A stretch of DNA of 64,000 nt from Enterovirga rhinocerotis (GTDB lineage: Bacteria > Pseudomonadota > Alphaproteobacteria > Rhizobiales > Beijerinckiaceae). The position numbers and the translations under genes were made by a program. The DNA lies in contig NZ_SNZR01000011.1 of NCBI RefSeq assembly GCF_004363955.1, positions 868,001-932,000 of the forward strand. Direction: 5' to 3'. The notes below the pieces were generated by a model. It made no database searches and was not told where the DNA came from. It saw only the letters and a program-made list of their open reading frames with translations. How positions within the stretch are numbered: the first letter of the stretch is position 1; each line of letters opens with the position of its first letter. This document shows, piece by piece, positions 42,793-51,569 of the stretch.

Positions 42793-44166
42793 TCAGCGCT
42801 TCCCGCCGCCGCCGGATGCGATCCGCGCCACGAGATCGGCGACATGGGCGAGGGCGGCCGGCGGGGCGGCCTCCCCGGGCGGCGGAGGCCCGATCGCACG
42901 CGCGAAGCCGAGCTTCTGAGCCTCCTTGATTCGGGCGCCGATCTGCGTGACGGGGCGCACTGCGCCCGACAGGCCGATCTCGCCGAAATAGGCGCCGTCG
43001 GTCGGAAGCGGCGTGCCCGTGAGGGACGAGACGAGGGCCGCCGCGGCGGCGAGATCGGCGGCCGGCTCCTGGATGCGCAGGCCCCCCGCGACGTTGAGAT
43101 AGACGTCGTGCTGTCCGAGCCGGACGCCGCCATGCGCCTCGAGCACGGCGAGCACCATCGACAGCCTGGCCGGGTCCCAGCCGACGACGGCGCGGCGCGG
43201 CGTGCCGAGCGGGGACGGGGCGACGAGGGCCTGGATCTCGACGAGAAGGGGGCGCGTGCCCTCCATCCCGGCGAAGACGGCGGTGCCGGGGCTCGCGAGG
43301 TCGCGCCCGGCGAGGAACAGTTCGGACGGGTTCGGCACCTCGGCGAGGCCCCGATCGGTCATCTCGAAGACGCCGATCTCGTCGGTCGGGCCGAAGCGGT
43401 TCTTGGAGGCGCGCAGGATGCGGAAATGATGGCCTGCATCGCCCTCGAAGGACGCGACGCAATCGACCATGTGCTCGACGACGCGAGGCCCCGCGATCTG
43501 CCCGTCCTTGGTCACGTGCCCGACGAGGATGATCGACGTGCCGTGCTGCTTGGCGAAGCGGATCAGCGCCTGGGCCGAGCCGCGGACCTGGCTGACGGTG
43601 CCGGGCGCCGATTCCACGGTCTCGGTCCACATGGTCTGGATCGAGTCGATCACCGCGAGGCGGGGCGGGGCGCCGGAGCCGAGGGTCGCGACGATGTCTT
43701 CGACATTGGTCTCGGCGGCGAGCTCGACGGGGGCCGAGGCGAGGCCGAGGCGCTCCGCCCGCAGCCGCACCTGCGCCACCGCCTCCTCGCCCGAGATATA
43801 GGCGACGCGGTGCCCGGACCGGGCGAGGGCGGCGGAGACCTGGATCAGGAGGGTCGACTTGCCGATGCCGGGATCGCCGCCGAGCAGGATGACGGAGCCC
43901 GGCACGAGCCCGCCGCCGGCCACGCGGTCGAACTCGCCGTTGCCGGTGCGGATGCGGGGCGCATCCTTGGTTTCGCCCGAGAGCCCTTCGAGCGGGAAGA
44001 CGCGGCCCTTGGCGCGGGACGGCCGCATGGACGAGGGGCCGACCATCGGATGCGAGGCCGCCTCTTCGGCAACCGTGTTCCAGCCGCCGCAGGCCTCGCA
44101 CTTGCCGCGCCAGCGATTATAGACCGCGCCGCAGCTCTGGCAGGCGAAGGAAGGGGATTTGGCCAT
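42793..44166 (-). CDS. radA: DNA repair/recombination helicase RadA (Sms)
   Basis: A DnaB-type branch-migration helicase acting with RecA, 457 residues. The zinc finger is CQSCGAVYNRWRGKCEACGG at residues about 9-28, Walker A is GGDPGIGKSTLLIQV, and the RadA-specific KNRFG motif is in RASKNRFGPTDEIG. The C-terminal Lon-like domain includes GWDPARLSMVLAVLEAHGG and DGAYFGEIGLSGAVR. ATG 44166 overlaps the stop of the upstream ParE-like toxin gene by one base (TGATG), so RadA translation may depend on toxin-gene translation. Confidence 0.96.
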   Translation of the reverse strand: MAKSPSFACQSCGAVYNRWRGKCEACGGWNTVAEEAASHPMVGPSSMRPSRAKGRVFPLEGLSGETKDAPRIRTGNGEFDRVAGGGLVPGSVILLGGDPGIGKSTLLIQVSAALARSGHRVAYISGEEAVAQVRLRAERLGLASAPVELAAETNVEDIVATLGSGAPPRLAVIDSIQTMWTETVESAPGTVSQVRGSAQALIRFAKQHGTSIILVGHVTKDGQIAGPRVVEHMVDCVASFEGDAGHHFRILRASKNRFGPTDEIGVFEMTDRGLAEVPNPSELFLAGRDLASPGTAVFAGMEGTRPLLVEIQALVAPSPLGTPRRAVVGWDPARLSMVLAVLEAHGGVRLGQHDVYLNVAGGLRIQEPAADLAAAAALVSSLTGTPLPTDGAYFGEIGLSGAVRPVTQIGARIKEAQKLGFARAIGPPPPGEAAPPAALAHVADLVARIASGGGGKR

Positions 44167-44486
44167 CAGACCGGCTCCTCTGGCCAGCCCGGATCGCGCA
44201 GCAGTTCCACGTCGATGGCCCTCGATCCGCGCATCACGCGCGTGACGAGAACGTCCTCTTGGCGAACCAGATAGAAGATGAGGAACGATCCTTCGATGAG
44301 GCGCCGCAAGGCGATGCCATCGTGTTCGGCCACGACGCGTCCGCGTGCGGGATGCTCCGACAGGCTCGCGAGCCGCTTGAGAAGGTTGGACTTCAGCCGG
44401 CGGGCGGCCATCGGATTGTCGCGGCCTATGAAATCGACGATGTCGCGGAGATCGCGCCGGGCGGCTGACGATGTCCTGACCTTCAT
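44166..44486 (-). CDS. parE: RelE/ParE-family toxin
   Basis: A 106-residue basic protein of the ParE/RelE superfamily. Motifs: SSAARRDLRDIVDFIGRDNP at the N-terminus, ARRLKSNLLKRLASLSEHPA, and the C-terminal LIEGSFLIFYLVRQEDVLVT followed by RVMRGSRAIDV (the typical YRV...VLRVLHGRRD region). The ATG at 44486 overlaps the antitoxin stop as ATGA. ParE toxins poison DNA gyrase; RelE members cleave mRNA, and the sequence favours ParE. Its stop overlaps the radA start. Confidence 0.88.
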   Translation of the reverse strand: MKVRTSSAARRDLRDIVDFIGRDNPMAARRLKSNLLKRLASLSEHPARGRVVAEHDGIALRRLIEGSFLIFYLVRQEDVLVTRVMRGSRAIDVELLRDPGWPEEPV

Positions 44487-44764
44487 TCGGCCGCGTCTCG
44501 CCGGGCCTCGTGTTCCCGAATGATGTCGTCCAGTTCGGCGGAAATCTCGTCGAGATCGTGGGTGCGGCCCGCCGCGAGATCAGCGAGCCCGTCGGCGATC
44601 TGCGCCTTGAAGGCTGCGATCTGATCGTCCTGTCTGCGGTGGAGGTCGTCGAGCAGGGATACAGCCTTGCCCACGAGCGCGTCGGCGCTATCGTAACGCC
44701 CGCTCGCGAGAAGACGGTCGACGACGACGTCGAGTTCCGGGCTCAAGTGGATATGACGCGGCAT
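44483..44764 (-). CDS. parD: ParD-family antitoxin
   Basis: A 93-residue acidic protein. The N-terminal ribbon-helix-helix DNA-binding part is MPRHIHLSPELDVVVDRLLA then SGRYDSADALVGKAVSLLDD. The C-terminal helical, toxin-wrapping part is LDEISAELDDIIREHEAR. The GRY-x-S-x-[ADE] pattern is diagnostic of ParD. ATG 44764 opens this domain. It is the first gene of a coupled parD-parE-radA set; RHH antitoxins repress their own promoter, which here would also control radA. Confidence 0.88.
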   Translation of the reverse strand: MPRHIHLSPELDVVVDRLLASGRYDSADALVGKAVSLLDDLHRRQDDQIAAFKAQIADGLADLAAGRTHDLDEISAELDDIIREHEARRDAAE

Positions 44765-44838
44765 CGCGATGCGGCCTCCGCTGGAACGGTAGCATAACCG
44801 ATGCCGCGCAAAAAATGCGTCGATTTCCCTGCCGCGGG

Positions 44839-45963
44839 TCATGCCGCATCGAGATACCTCCGCCCGTAGCGCCGTCCGAGGCCCGTCAGCATCTCGTAGC
44901 CGATGGTGCCGGCACGGCGCCCGACCTCGTCGATGTCGAGCGCATCCCCGATCAGCGTCGCGACGGAGCCGCGCCGCGCCTCCGCCTCCGGGACGTCGGT
45001 CACGTCGAGCACGATAAGGTCCATCGAGACGCGCCCGGCGAAGGGGCAGAGGCGCCCGGCGACGAGCGCGGCGCCGCCGTCGTGAGCGTCGGTGGCGCTG
45101 GCCTGACGCAGATAGCCGTCGGCATAGCCGACCGAGATCGTCGCGAGGCGGCGAGGCGCCTTCGCCGTCCAGGCTCCGCCATAGCCGACCGGCGTACCCG
45201 CCGGGATCGTGCGGGTCTGCACGATGCGCGCCTCGAGCCGCACGACCGGCCGCATCGGGTTCGGATGGCCCGGAACCGGATTGCCGCCATAGAGCGCGTA
45301 GCCCGCACGCGCGACGTCGTAGGCCGGTGTCGGATCGAGGAAGTGGCCGGAAGAATTGGCGAGGGAGGCCGGAACGCCCGGCAGCGCCGCACGCGCACGG
45401 TCGAAGGCCTCGACCTGGAGCCGGCTCGCCGGCTTCTCCGGTTCGTCCGCGGAGGTCAGGTGGCTCATCAGGAGAGCCGGCTCGATCGCGCCAAGGCGCG
45501 GATCGGCGGCGAGCCTCTCGACCTCGTCGGGCTGGAAGCCCAGGCGGTTCATGCCCGTATCGACATGGATCGCGGCCGGCAGGCGCCGCCCGGCGTCGCG
45601 CGACGCCTCCGCCCAATCGGCGAGTTCGTCGAACGAGCCGATCACCGGCCTGATCCCGTCCCGCACGAAGGCGGCGGACGCGCCGGGAAGAAGCCCGTTC
45701 AGGACGTAGACCGTCGCATCGGGCGCCGTCGCTCTGACGCGGACGGCCTCGCCGTGATGAGCGACGAAGAAGGTGCGACAGCCAGCCTGGTGGAGGGCTC
45801 CGACCGCCGGCTCGATCCCGATCCCGTAGGCATCCGCCTTCACCACCGCCGCGCAGTCCGGCGCACCGGAGCGGTCGCGCAGGAGGCGCCAGTTCGCCGC
45901 GAGGGCCGCGAGGTCGATCGTCAGGGTGGCGGGAGCGGATTCTGGAGAAGGAGAGCTGGTCAC
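44839..45963 (-). CDS. alr: Alanine racemase
   Basis: PLP enzyme interconverting L- and D-alanine for peptidoglycan; about 374 residues. The PLP lysine is in CAAVVKADAYGIG, followed by FVAHHGEAVRVRA, HVDTGMNRLGFQPDEV, LMSHLTSADEP and SSGHFLDPTPAYDVARAGYA. The second catalytic Tyr is expected in IPAGTPVGYGGAW, and the Met-Asp of AGRVSMDLIVLDVTD is conserved. There is no ATG in the right place; GTG 45963, 4 nt after the dnaB stop, is the best start, with GTG 45975 (overlapping dnaB) as alternative. dnaB-alr-radA is the usual order. Confidence 0.93.
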   Translation of the reverse strand: MTSSPSPESAPATLTIDLAALAANWRLLRDRSGAPDCAAVVKADAYGIGIEPAVGALHQAGCRTFFVAHHGEAVRVRATAPDATVYVLNGLLPGASAAFVRDGIRPVIGSFDELADWAEASRDAGRRLPAAIHVDTGMNRLGFQPDEVERLAADPRLGAIEPALLMSHLTSADEPEKPASRLQVEAFDRARAALPGVPASLANSSGHFLDPTPAYDVARAGYALYGGNPVPGHPNPMRPVVRLEARIVQTRTIPAGTPVGYGGAWTAKAPRRLATISVGYADGYLRQASATDAHDGGAALVAGRLCPFAGRVSMDLIVLDVTDVPEAEARRGSVATLIGDALDIDEVGRRAGTIGYEMLTGLGRRYGRRYLDAA

Positions 45964-45967
45964 GACA

Positions 45968-47461
45968 TCAATCACCGTAGGGTTCCGGCAACTTGTCCTC
46001 GTCGGCGAGATTCGTGAAGCGCGTGACGTCGGCCTGGAAGGCGAGCTGCACGGCTCCGGTCGGGCCGTGGCGCGACTTGCCGATGATGACCTCGGCCTTG
46101 CCGTGGACCCGCTCCATCTTGCTCTGCCAATCCTGATACTCGGGGGTGCCGATCGCGGGCTCCCTGCCCTTGAGGTAGTATTCCTCGCGAAAGACGAAGA
46201 GGACGACGTCGGCGTCCTGTTCGATCGAGCCCGATTCACGGAGGTCGGACAGCTGCGGCCGCTTGTCGTCTCGTGATTCGACCTGGCGCGAGAGCTGGGA
46301 GAGCGCGACGATCGGCACCGCCAGCTCTTTGGCGAGGGCTTTGAGGCCGGTCGTGATCTCCGTCACTTCCTGAACGCGGCTTTCACCCTTCTTGGAGCTG
46401 CCGGACAGGAGCTGGATATAGTCGACCACGAGGAGGTCGAGGCCGCGCTGGCGCTTGAGGCGCCGAGCCCGCGCGACGAGCTGGGCGATCGAGATGCCGC
46501 CCGTCTGGTCGATGTAGAACGGGATCGTCTGCATCTCGCGGGCGGCGTCGGTGATCTTGTAGAAATCGTCCTCGCGCATGTCGCCGCGGCGGATCTTGTA
46601 GGACGGCACGCCCGATTGTTCGGCGATGATACGGGTGGCGAGCTGCTCGGCCGACATTTCGAGCGAGAACAGGCCGACGATGCCGCCGTTGATCGTCTTG
46701 AGCGAGCCGTCGGGCTGCTTCTCCCCCTCGTAGACCTTCGCGATGTTGAAGGCGATGTTGGTGGCGAGTGCCGTCTTGCCCATGCCGGGACGCCCGGCGA
46801 GGATGATCAGGTCGGAGCTTTGCAGGCCGCCGAGTTGCCGGTCGAGATCGGCGAGGCCGGTCGAGATGCCGGAGAGCTTGCCGGCGCGCTTGTAGGCCGC
46901 CGCTGCCATGTCGATGGCGGCGGCCATCGCGTTCGAGAAGGTCTGGAAGCCGCCATCGGTGCGCCCGGTCTCGGCGAGTTCGTAGAGCCGCTTCTCGGCC
47001 GCCTCGATCTGGTCGCGCGGCGAGGATTCGACCGGCGCGTCATAGGCGACGTTGACCACCTCCTCGCCGATCGAGATCAGGTTCCGGCGGATCGCGAGGT
47101 CGTAGATCGTGCGGCCGTAATCCTCCGCGTTGATGATCGTCGTCGCCTCGGCCGCGAGGCGCGCGAGGTATTGTGGCAGCGTGATGCCGCCGAGATCCGC
47201 GTCGCCGAGGAAGGTCTTCAGCGTGATGGGGTTCGCGACCTTGCCCGCCTTGATGAGGCTCGACGTCACCTCGTAGACGCGCCGGTGCAGCTCCTCGTGG
47301 AAATGCGGGGGAAGGAGGAAGTCCGAAACCCGGTAGAAGGCGTCGTTGTTGACGAGGATCGCCCCCAGCAGCGCCTGTTCCGCGTCGACGTTGTTCGGCG
47401 CCTCGCGGAAGGCGCGCTGGTCCTGATCGAGACGGGCGACAAGCGCGGTGGCGGAAGCCAT
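45968..47461 (-). CDS. dnaB: Replicative DNA helicase DnaB
   Basis: Hexameric replication-fork helicase, 497 residues. The N-terminal DnaG-binding domain has PNNVDAEQALLGAILVNNDA. The C-terminal RecA-like domain has Walker A ILAGRPGMGKTALATNIAF, FSLEMSAEQLATRI, and Walker B LDLLVVDYIQLLSGS, then SQLSRQVESRDDKRPQLSDL followed by RESGSIEQDADVV. No intein interrupts the P-loop. ATG 47461 gives MASATALVARLD; sequence upstream of it in frame is non-conserved. Followed at 4 nt by alr. Confidence 0.96.
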   Translation of the reverse strand: MASATALVARLDQDQRAFREAPNNVDAEQALLGAILVNNDAFYRVSDFLLPPHFHEELHRRVYEVTSSLIKAGKVANPITLKTFLGDADLGGITLPQYLARLAAEATTIINAEDYGRTIYDLAIRRNLISIGEEVVNVAYDAPVESSPRDQIEAAEKRLYELAETGRTDGGFQTFSNAMAAAIDMAAAAYKRAGKLSGISTGLADLDRQLGGLQSSDLIILAGRPGMGKTALATNIAFNIAKVYEGEKQPDGSLKTINGGIVGLFSLEMSAEQLATRIIAEQSGVPSYKIRRGDMREDDFYKITDAAREMQTIPFYIDQTGGISIAQLVARARRLKRQRGLDLLVVDYIQLLSGSSKKGESRVQEVTEITTGLKALAKELAVPIVALSQLSRQVESRDDKRPQLSDLRESGSIEQDADVVLFVFREEYYLKGREPAIGTPEYQDWQSKMERVHGKAEVIIGKSRHGPTGAVQLAFQADVTRFTNLADEDKLPEPYGD

Positions 47462-47786
47462 GGTGACGATGATCCTCGAGACGATCTGACGATGGGCGCG
47501 ATTGGCCCGATTCGGGGACGGGCTGATAACCCGAATTCGCGCTCTCCCCGCAACACACAGGCTTGCTGTCTTACGATATCGCCTTTCGGCTCGGAACACA
47601 TCAAGAACAAATGCGCGGCGGGCCTCGTGCGCCGCCGCAGCCGTGCTAAGCAGGTCGGCTGGCGGTGGAGCATGCTCCGGAAATCGGGATCCGATTGTCC
47701 GAGTAAAGCACGCTCCTACCGCAACCTGGAGCATGCCGCCGTGTCCGCGACACAACGGCATGCGCTGGCTCAACGTGGAGACATGG
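47462..47786. other. Intergenic region between divergent dnaB and a small gene
   Basis: About 325 bp, with a lower-GC stretch at 47575-47610 that could hold promoters for both directions. No RNA gene, repeat or convincing coding sequence was seen. Confidence 0.5.
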
Positions 47787-48035
47787 ATGCTGCAATCCTG
47801 GTGGAATCTCGCGCTTCTCGCGACCGAGTCCCAGCACGTCGTCTGTCTGCGGCTGATCAAGCTCGGAAGTGGTGGCTTCGAGGCGCAGGAGGAGGCGTGC
47901 CTGATGGTGTCGGAGAAGGTCGAGGCCGGCATCCAGACCGGTCTCGCGGTGATGATGGGCGGCTCGCCCGACCGGATCGTCTCGACCTATCGCAGCAGGG
48001 TTCAGGCCAACGTGGCGCGGCTGTCGAAAGCGTAG
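47787..48035 (+). CDS. Small helical protein of unknown function (phasin-like appearance)
   Basis: An 82-residue cytosolic protein that appears entirely alpha-helical: MLQSWWNLALLATESQHVVC, LRLIKLGSGG, CLMVSEKVEAGIQTGLAVMM, then STYRSRVQANVARLSKA. Similar short proteins with ES-x-V...R..KL..GG...EA..M..EK are frequent in Hyphomicrobiales. They resemble phasin-type amphipathic helices, but this is only an impression. ATG 47787 has GGAG at 6 nt; in-frame ATGs at 47760 and 47733 are possible. Divergent from dnaB. Confidence 0.65.
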   Translation: MLQSWWNLALLATESQHVVCLRLIKLGSGGFEAQEEACLMVSEKVEAGIQTGLAVMMGGSPDRIVSTYRSRVQANVARLSKA

Positions 48036-48041
48036 GGTGCC

Positions 48042-48407
48042 TCAGGCCGCCGGAGGGTCCGTGTCCTCCAAGGCGGCCAGGAACATCAGCGAGGCGCGGA
48101 AGATCATGCTCTCCCGCCCGACGAGTGCGGTCCCGTCGAGGACGATCCGGCCACCCGAATCGGTCCCGCTGAAGCCGATCCCGACCTGTCGTCCGCCGAA
48201 AAGGGGAAACTGGCTGGTGCTGGGCGTGTGCTGGTTCACCACCACCTCGCCGTAGAGGGTCTCTCCGCGAGCCTCGTAGCTGCCGACATAGTGCAGGAAC
48301 GAATCGCCGCCGAGGATGCGCCCGTCCCGCAGAACCAGGACGCCGCTGCCTTTGCCGGTCCGGCCGTCGCCGAGATGGACGTGGATCGAGTACAGACCGT
48401 TCTTCAT
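48042..48407 (-). CDS. GrlR-like regulatory protein
   Basis: A 121-residue beta-rich cytosolic protein. It begins MKNGLYSIHVHLGDGRTGKG, then SGVLVLRDGRILGGDSFLHY with VGSYEARGETLYGEVVVNQH. This is the fold signature of GrlR-type proteins, small lipocalin-like barrels first known as negative regulators of type III secretion in enteropathogenic E. coli. No secretion genes are nearby; alphaproteobacterial members probably have another role. ATG 48407 opens the domain. It is convergent with the small helical-protein gene. Confidence 0.75.
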   Translation of the reverse strand: MKNGLYSIHVHLGDGRTGKGSGVLVLRDGRILGGDSFLHYVGSYEARGETLYGEVVVNQHTPSTSQFPLFGGRQVGIGFSGTDSGGRIVLDGTALVGRESMIFRASLMFLAALEDTDPPAA

Positions 48408-48639
48408 CGCGCTCGCCCCGAGCCGGGCCGCCGGCACGCGCGTCGTTCCGCCTCGTGAAAGCGGAGGAGCTTTCGACTAGAGCGCTTTCCGCGGAAGCGA
48501 AAGCCGCTGTTCTCCGTCTGTCCCTATAAAACTGACGATAGAGTCAAGATCCGAACCGCACCCCTTCGTGGCGAGGGGCGCGCGCCCGGACGGGGGCGGC
48601 CCCCTCCGAGCCGACAAGACCCGGAGGGAGCCGTGGAAC

Positions 48640-49206
48640 TCAGAGTTCCTCGCCGGGGCCGGCCTCGGCCAGGGCGGCGCCGACTTCGAGGTCGAGCTCG
48701 TCGAGATCGAATTCATCGCGCTCGAAGACGCTCTCGCCACGGGCCTGACGCTCGGCCTCCTCGGGGCTGCGGGCGACGTTCAGAGTGATCTCGACCTCGA
48801 CCTCCGGGTGGAGCGAGACCGGGATGGCATGCAGTCCGAGCGTCTTGACCGGCTTGTTCAGCATGAACTGGTCGCGGCCGACCTTGAAGCCCTCGGCGGT
48901 GACGACCTCGGCGAGGTCCCGCGCGGCGACCGAGCCGTACAGGATGCCCGTGTCGCCCGCCTGGCGGATGATGGTGAAGCTCTGCCCGCCGAGCTTCTCG
49001 GCGACGGCCTCGGCATCCGAGCGGCGCTCGAGGTTGCGGGCTTCGAGCTCGGCCTTCTGGTGCTGGAAGCGCTCCTTGTTGGAGGCGGTGGCGCGGAGCG
49101 CCTTGCCCCGGGGCAGGAGGAAGTTGCGGGCATAGCCGTCCTTGACGCGGACGGTCTCGCCCATCTGGCCGAGCTTGGCGACCCGTTCGAGAAGAATAAC
49201 CTGCAT
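48640..49206 (-). CDS. rplI: 50S ribosomal protein L9
   Basis: A 188-residue 23S rRNA-binding protein. The N-terminal domain is [20 protein letters not shown] followed by [20 protein letters not shown]; a long connecting helix follows ([14 protein letters not shown]), and then the C-terminal domain with [16 protein letters not shown] and [12 protein letters not shown]. The acidic C-terminal tail ([20 protein letters not shown]) is longer than in E. coli, as usual in Alphaproteobacteria. It is the last gene of rpsF-rpsR-DUF2232-rplI. Confidence 0.97.
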   Translation of the reverse strand: MQVILLERVAKLGQMGETVRVKDGYARNFLLPRGKALRATASNKERFQHQKAELEARNLERRSDAEAVAEKLGGQSFTIIRQAGDTGILYGSVAARDLAEVVTAEGFKVGRDQFMLNKPVKTLGLHAIPVSLHPEVEVEITLNVARSPEEAERQARGESVFERDEFDLDELDLEVGAALAEAGPGEEL

Positions 49207-49235
49207 GACGTGAACTCCTTCGATTGGCTGAGTGA

Positions 49236-50210
49236 TCAGATTGAGGGGGGAGGCGGCGCGGCCCGGCCCTTGCGGAAGGGCAGCAGCGAATCCGCGAGGC
49301 CGAGGAGAGCGAAGACCGGCAGAAGGACGTAGCTGAAGAGAGCCACGAACACGTAGGTCGTCGTCAGGATCAGCGATCGCGCCTGTTTTCCGCGCGTGAC
49401 GTCGTGCATCACCGCCATGCCCTGGAGGGCGAAGGCGACGCCCAGAGCGCCGATGAGCGACATCGCGGCGAAACCGGCGAGGCCGGACATGCCGGTCGCG
49501 AGGATCGCTGCGAGCAGCACGATCGCCGCCGCGGCCGGCATCCGTGTCAACGGGATGTCGGGCCACGGCCTCACGAGCCGTCCCGAGATCGCAACCGCCT
49601 TGCTCGCGAGCCACAGATTCGCCGCCAGCATCAGCGTCAGCGCAAAGCCGAAGGCGGCAGGAGCCAGCCAGAGCATCATGGCCGCGAAGTCGCGGGCCGG
49701 GATGCCGAGCGATTCCGGAGAGGCGCTGCCGCGCCCGGAGCCGGACGAGCGTTGCATCAGTTCGGTCGCCGTCTGTTCGAGCGCCTCACGATAGCGTTCG
49801 AGGTCGCCCCCGGTCGCCGCATAGATGGCGGTGCAGGCGATGGCCGCGGCCGTCATGGCGAGCCAGAACAGGATATGCCCGACGGGAAGCCAGCGCAGGG
49901 CGCCGCCGTCATTGGCGGAGAGGGGCGGGCGGGCGAGAAGAACGAGATAGGCCGGAAACCAGGCCGCGAAGCCGGGACCGAGAGCGAAGGCGATGCCTGT
50001 CGAGGAGCGCAGGCCGACCGACAGGGCGAACGCGCCGACGGACAGCGCGAGCAGGCCGAGCAGATGGTGCCAGCCGAGCGCGACGATGAGGATGGGAAGC
50101 GGCGCGAGATAGATCAGCATCGCGCTCGCGACCGAGCCCGTGCTGGCGGCCGCGAAAAGGATGGCGGAGACGAGGCCGGCCGCGATCCCGAGGGTTACAT
50201 AAGTTATCAT
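49236..50210 (-). CDS. DUF2232 polytopic membrane protein
   Basis: A 324-residue membrane protein with about eight hydrophobic segments. It is located between rpsR and rplI, the position in which DUF2232 proteins are found in most Hyphomicrobiales. Features include [40 protein letters not shown], and [20 protein letters not shown]. The fold resembles ECF-type S components (YybS-like), so a transport role is possible but untested. Confidence 0.85.
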   Translation of the reverse strand: MITYVTLGIAAGLVSAILFAAASTGSVASAMLIYLAPLPILIVALGWHHLLGLLALSVGAFALSVGLRSSTGIAFALGPGFAAWFPAYLVLLARPPLSANDGGALRWLPVGHILFWLAMTAAAIACTAIYAATGGDLERYREALEQTATELMQRSSGSGRGSASPESLGIPARDFAAMMLWLAPAAFGFALTLMLAANLWLASKAVAISGRLVRPWPDIPLTRMPAAAAIVLLAAILATGMSGLAGFAAMSLIGALGVAFALQGMAVMHDVTRGKQARSLILTTTYVFVALFSYVLLPVFALLGLADSLLPFRKGRAAPPPPSI

Positions 50211-50338
50211 CGCTCGCTGTCCCGCCGCGGCGTCGCGGGGTTAGGGACGGAATGTCCCAGCGTGGCGCGGGCGGCTCGTCCGCCCGTGCCGAAGGCGCGG
50301 CGGGATCCCGGAGGATCCCCCGCACCGGTTTCACGCGC

Positions 50339-50581
50339 TTACGCGATCACGTAGGGCAGGAGCCCGAGGAAGCGAGCCCGCTTGATCGCCTGCGACAGCT
50401 CGCGCTGCTTCTTGGCGGAGACCGCCGTGATGCGCGAGGGCACGATCTTGCCGCGCTCGGAGACGTAGCGCGAGAGCAGCTTGACGTCCTTGTAGTCGAT
50501 GACCGGCGCGTTCGGGCCCGAGAAGGGGCAGGTCTTGCGACGACGGAAGAAGGGGCGACGACCCCCAGCAGCCATGGACAT
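50339..50581 (-). CDS. rpsR: 30S ribosomal protein S18
   Basis: An 80-residue protein with [40 protein letters not shown] and [20 protein letters not shown] then [11 protein letters not shown], the complete S18 pattern. It binds S6 on the 30S platform. It lies 2 nt after rpsF and upstream of DUF2232 and rplI on the same strand. Confidence 0.97.
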   Translation of the reverse strand: MSMAAGGRRPFFRRRKTCPFSGPNAPVIDYKDVKLLSRYVSERGKIVPSRITAVSAKKQRELSQAIKRARFLGLLPYVIA

Positions 50582-50583
50582 GA

Positions 50584-51003
50584 TCAGGCTCCCTCACCCT
50601 GCTGGGCTTCGGGAGCACCGCCGAAGCCGAAACCTTCTTCTTCACGGCGACGACGCTCGCGATCCTTGCGCTCGTCGCGGTCGCGCTTCTGCATCATCAC
50701 CGAGGGAGCCTCGTCGTGAGTCTCGACCTTCAGCGTCATGAAGCGGAGCACGTCCTCGCTGAGGCGCATCTGACGCTCCATCTCGGCGACCGCCGGGGCG
50801 GGGGCCGTGATGCCGAGCATCGTGAAATGCGCCTTGCGGTTCTTCTTGATGCGGTAGGCGAGGGACTTCACGCCCCACAACTCGATCTTCTCGACGGCAC
50901 CGCCGCCGGCCTCGAGGACGCCCTTGTACTGCTCGACCAGCGCCTCGACCTGCTGCGCGGTCACGTCCTGGCGCACCAGGAAAACGTGTTCATAGAGTGG
51001 CAT
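50584..51003 (-). CDS. rpsF: 30S ribosomal protein S6
   Basis: A 139-residue protein: [20 protein letters not shown] at the N-terminus, [20 protein letters not shown] in the middle and a long charged tail ([20 protein letters not shown]) typical of alphaproteobacterial S6. ATG 51003 is the first of the rpsF-rpsR-DUF2232-rplI set, so this gene leads the operon. S6 with S18 often represses its own operon in bacteria. Confidence 0.97.
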   Translation of the reverse strand: MPLYEHVFLVRQDVTAQQVEALVEQYKGVLEAGGGAVEKIELWGVKSLAYRIKKNRKAHFTMLGITAPAPAVAEMERQMRLSEDVLRFMTLKVETHDEAPSVMMQKRDRDERKDRERRRREEEGFGFGGAPEAQQGEGA

Positions 51004-51317
51004 TGTGAGCCCTTGCTTGTGTGGACGAACGGGCTCGCGATGTCGGATGATGTCCGAGCCTGTCCGTACGCTCTCCTCGGCGCCAAGCCCTTCGAGCCCT
51101 GCGGCTCGAGCGGTTGTCGAAGGCGGAGACACCGGACGGCGGGTCCGAGAACCCTACCGGTCTGCAGGCAGCCGGCCGTCCGTTCAGCCCCCAGCCGAGG
51201 CGAACGTGAAGCGCGGCTCTTAGAGCGATCCCCGCGAAAGTGCAAGAGCGCCCGGCCCTCGCTGTGGCCGCGCAGCCGAATGGTGTCTGGCGTGCGCGTT
51301 GGTGCTATTCAACCGGC
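51004..51317. other. Leader and promoter region of the rpsF operon
   Basis: About 310 bp between divergent rpsF and a small gene. The transcript side could hold an S6:S18-binding mRNA leader. Short inverted pieces (such as CCGGACGG/CCGTCCGG-like segments around 51130-51185) are visible, but I could not assign the conserved motif. Nothing else was seen. Confidence 0.35.
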
Positions 51318-51512
51318 ATGGACGATATCGACCGCCTGATCAGCCTCATCGAATCGGCGCGCGATGAGGCGGCGCGCCTCGGCCCGCGCACCGCGGCGAT
51401 CGCGGCTCGACTCGAAGAGGCGGTGACCGAGGCCCGCTCGCTGCTGGCATTGGAAGGCCGTGCCGACGAGGGACGTCGGCCTGAGGACCTCTCCAGCGCG
51501 AACGACGGCTGA
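51318..51512 (+). CDS. Short helical protein of unknown function
   Basis: A 64-residue acidic protein, predicted as two helices (MDDIDRLISLIESARDEAAR, TAAIAARLEEAVTEARSLLA) with a polar tail. No clear ribosome site precedes ATG 51318. The codon pattern is consistent with coding and it sits cleanly before pdxJ on the same strand. No family recognised. Confidence 0.5.
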   Translation: MDDIDRLISLIESARDEAARLGPRTAAIAARLEEAVTEARSLLALEGRADEGRRPEDLSSANDG

Positions 51513-51569
51513 CGGAGCCTCCGCGCCGCATTGTTTTCCGGCGCCGACGTGAAAGGCGCCGCAGACCGG

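Noticed and set aside
41911-44274. A 787-codon plus-strand open frame opposite cvpA-radA
   Set aside because: It is the GC-rich antisense shadow of purF/cvpA/radA. The sense frames carry all conserved motifs, while this one is low-complexity Arg/Asp/His/Gly without any domain.
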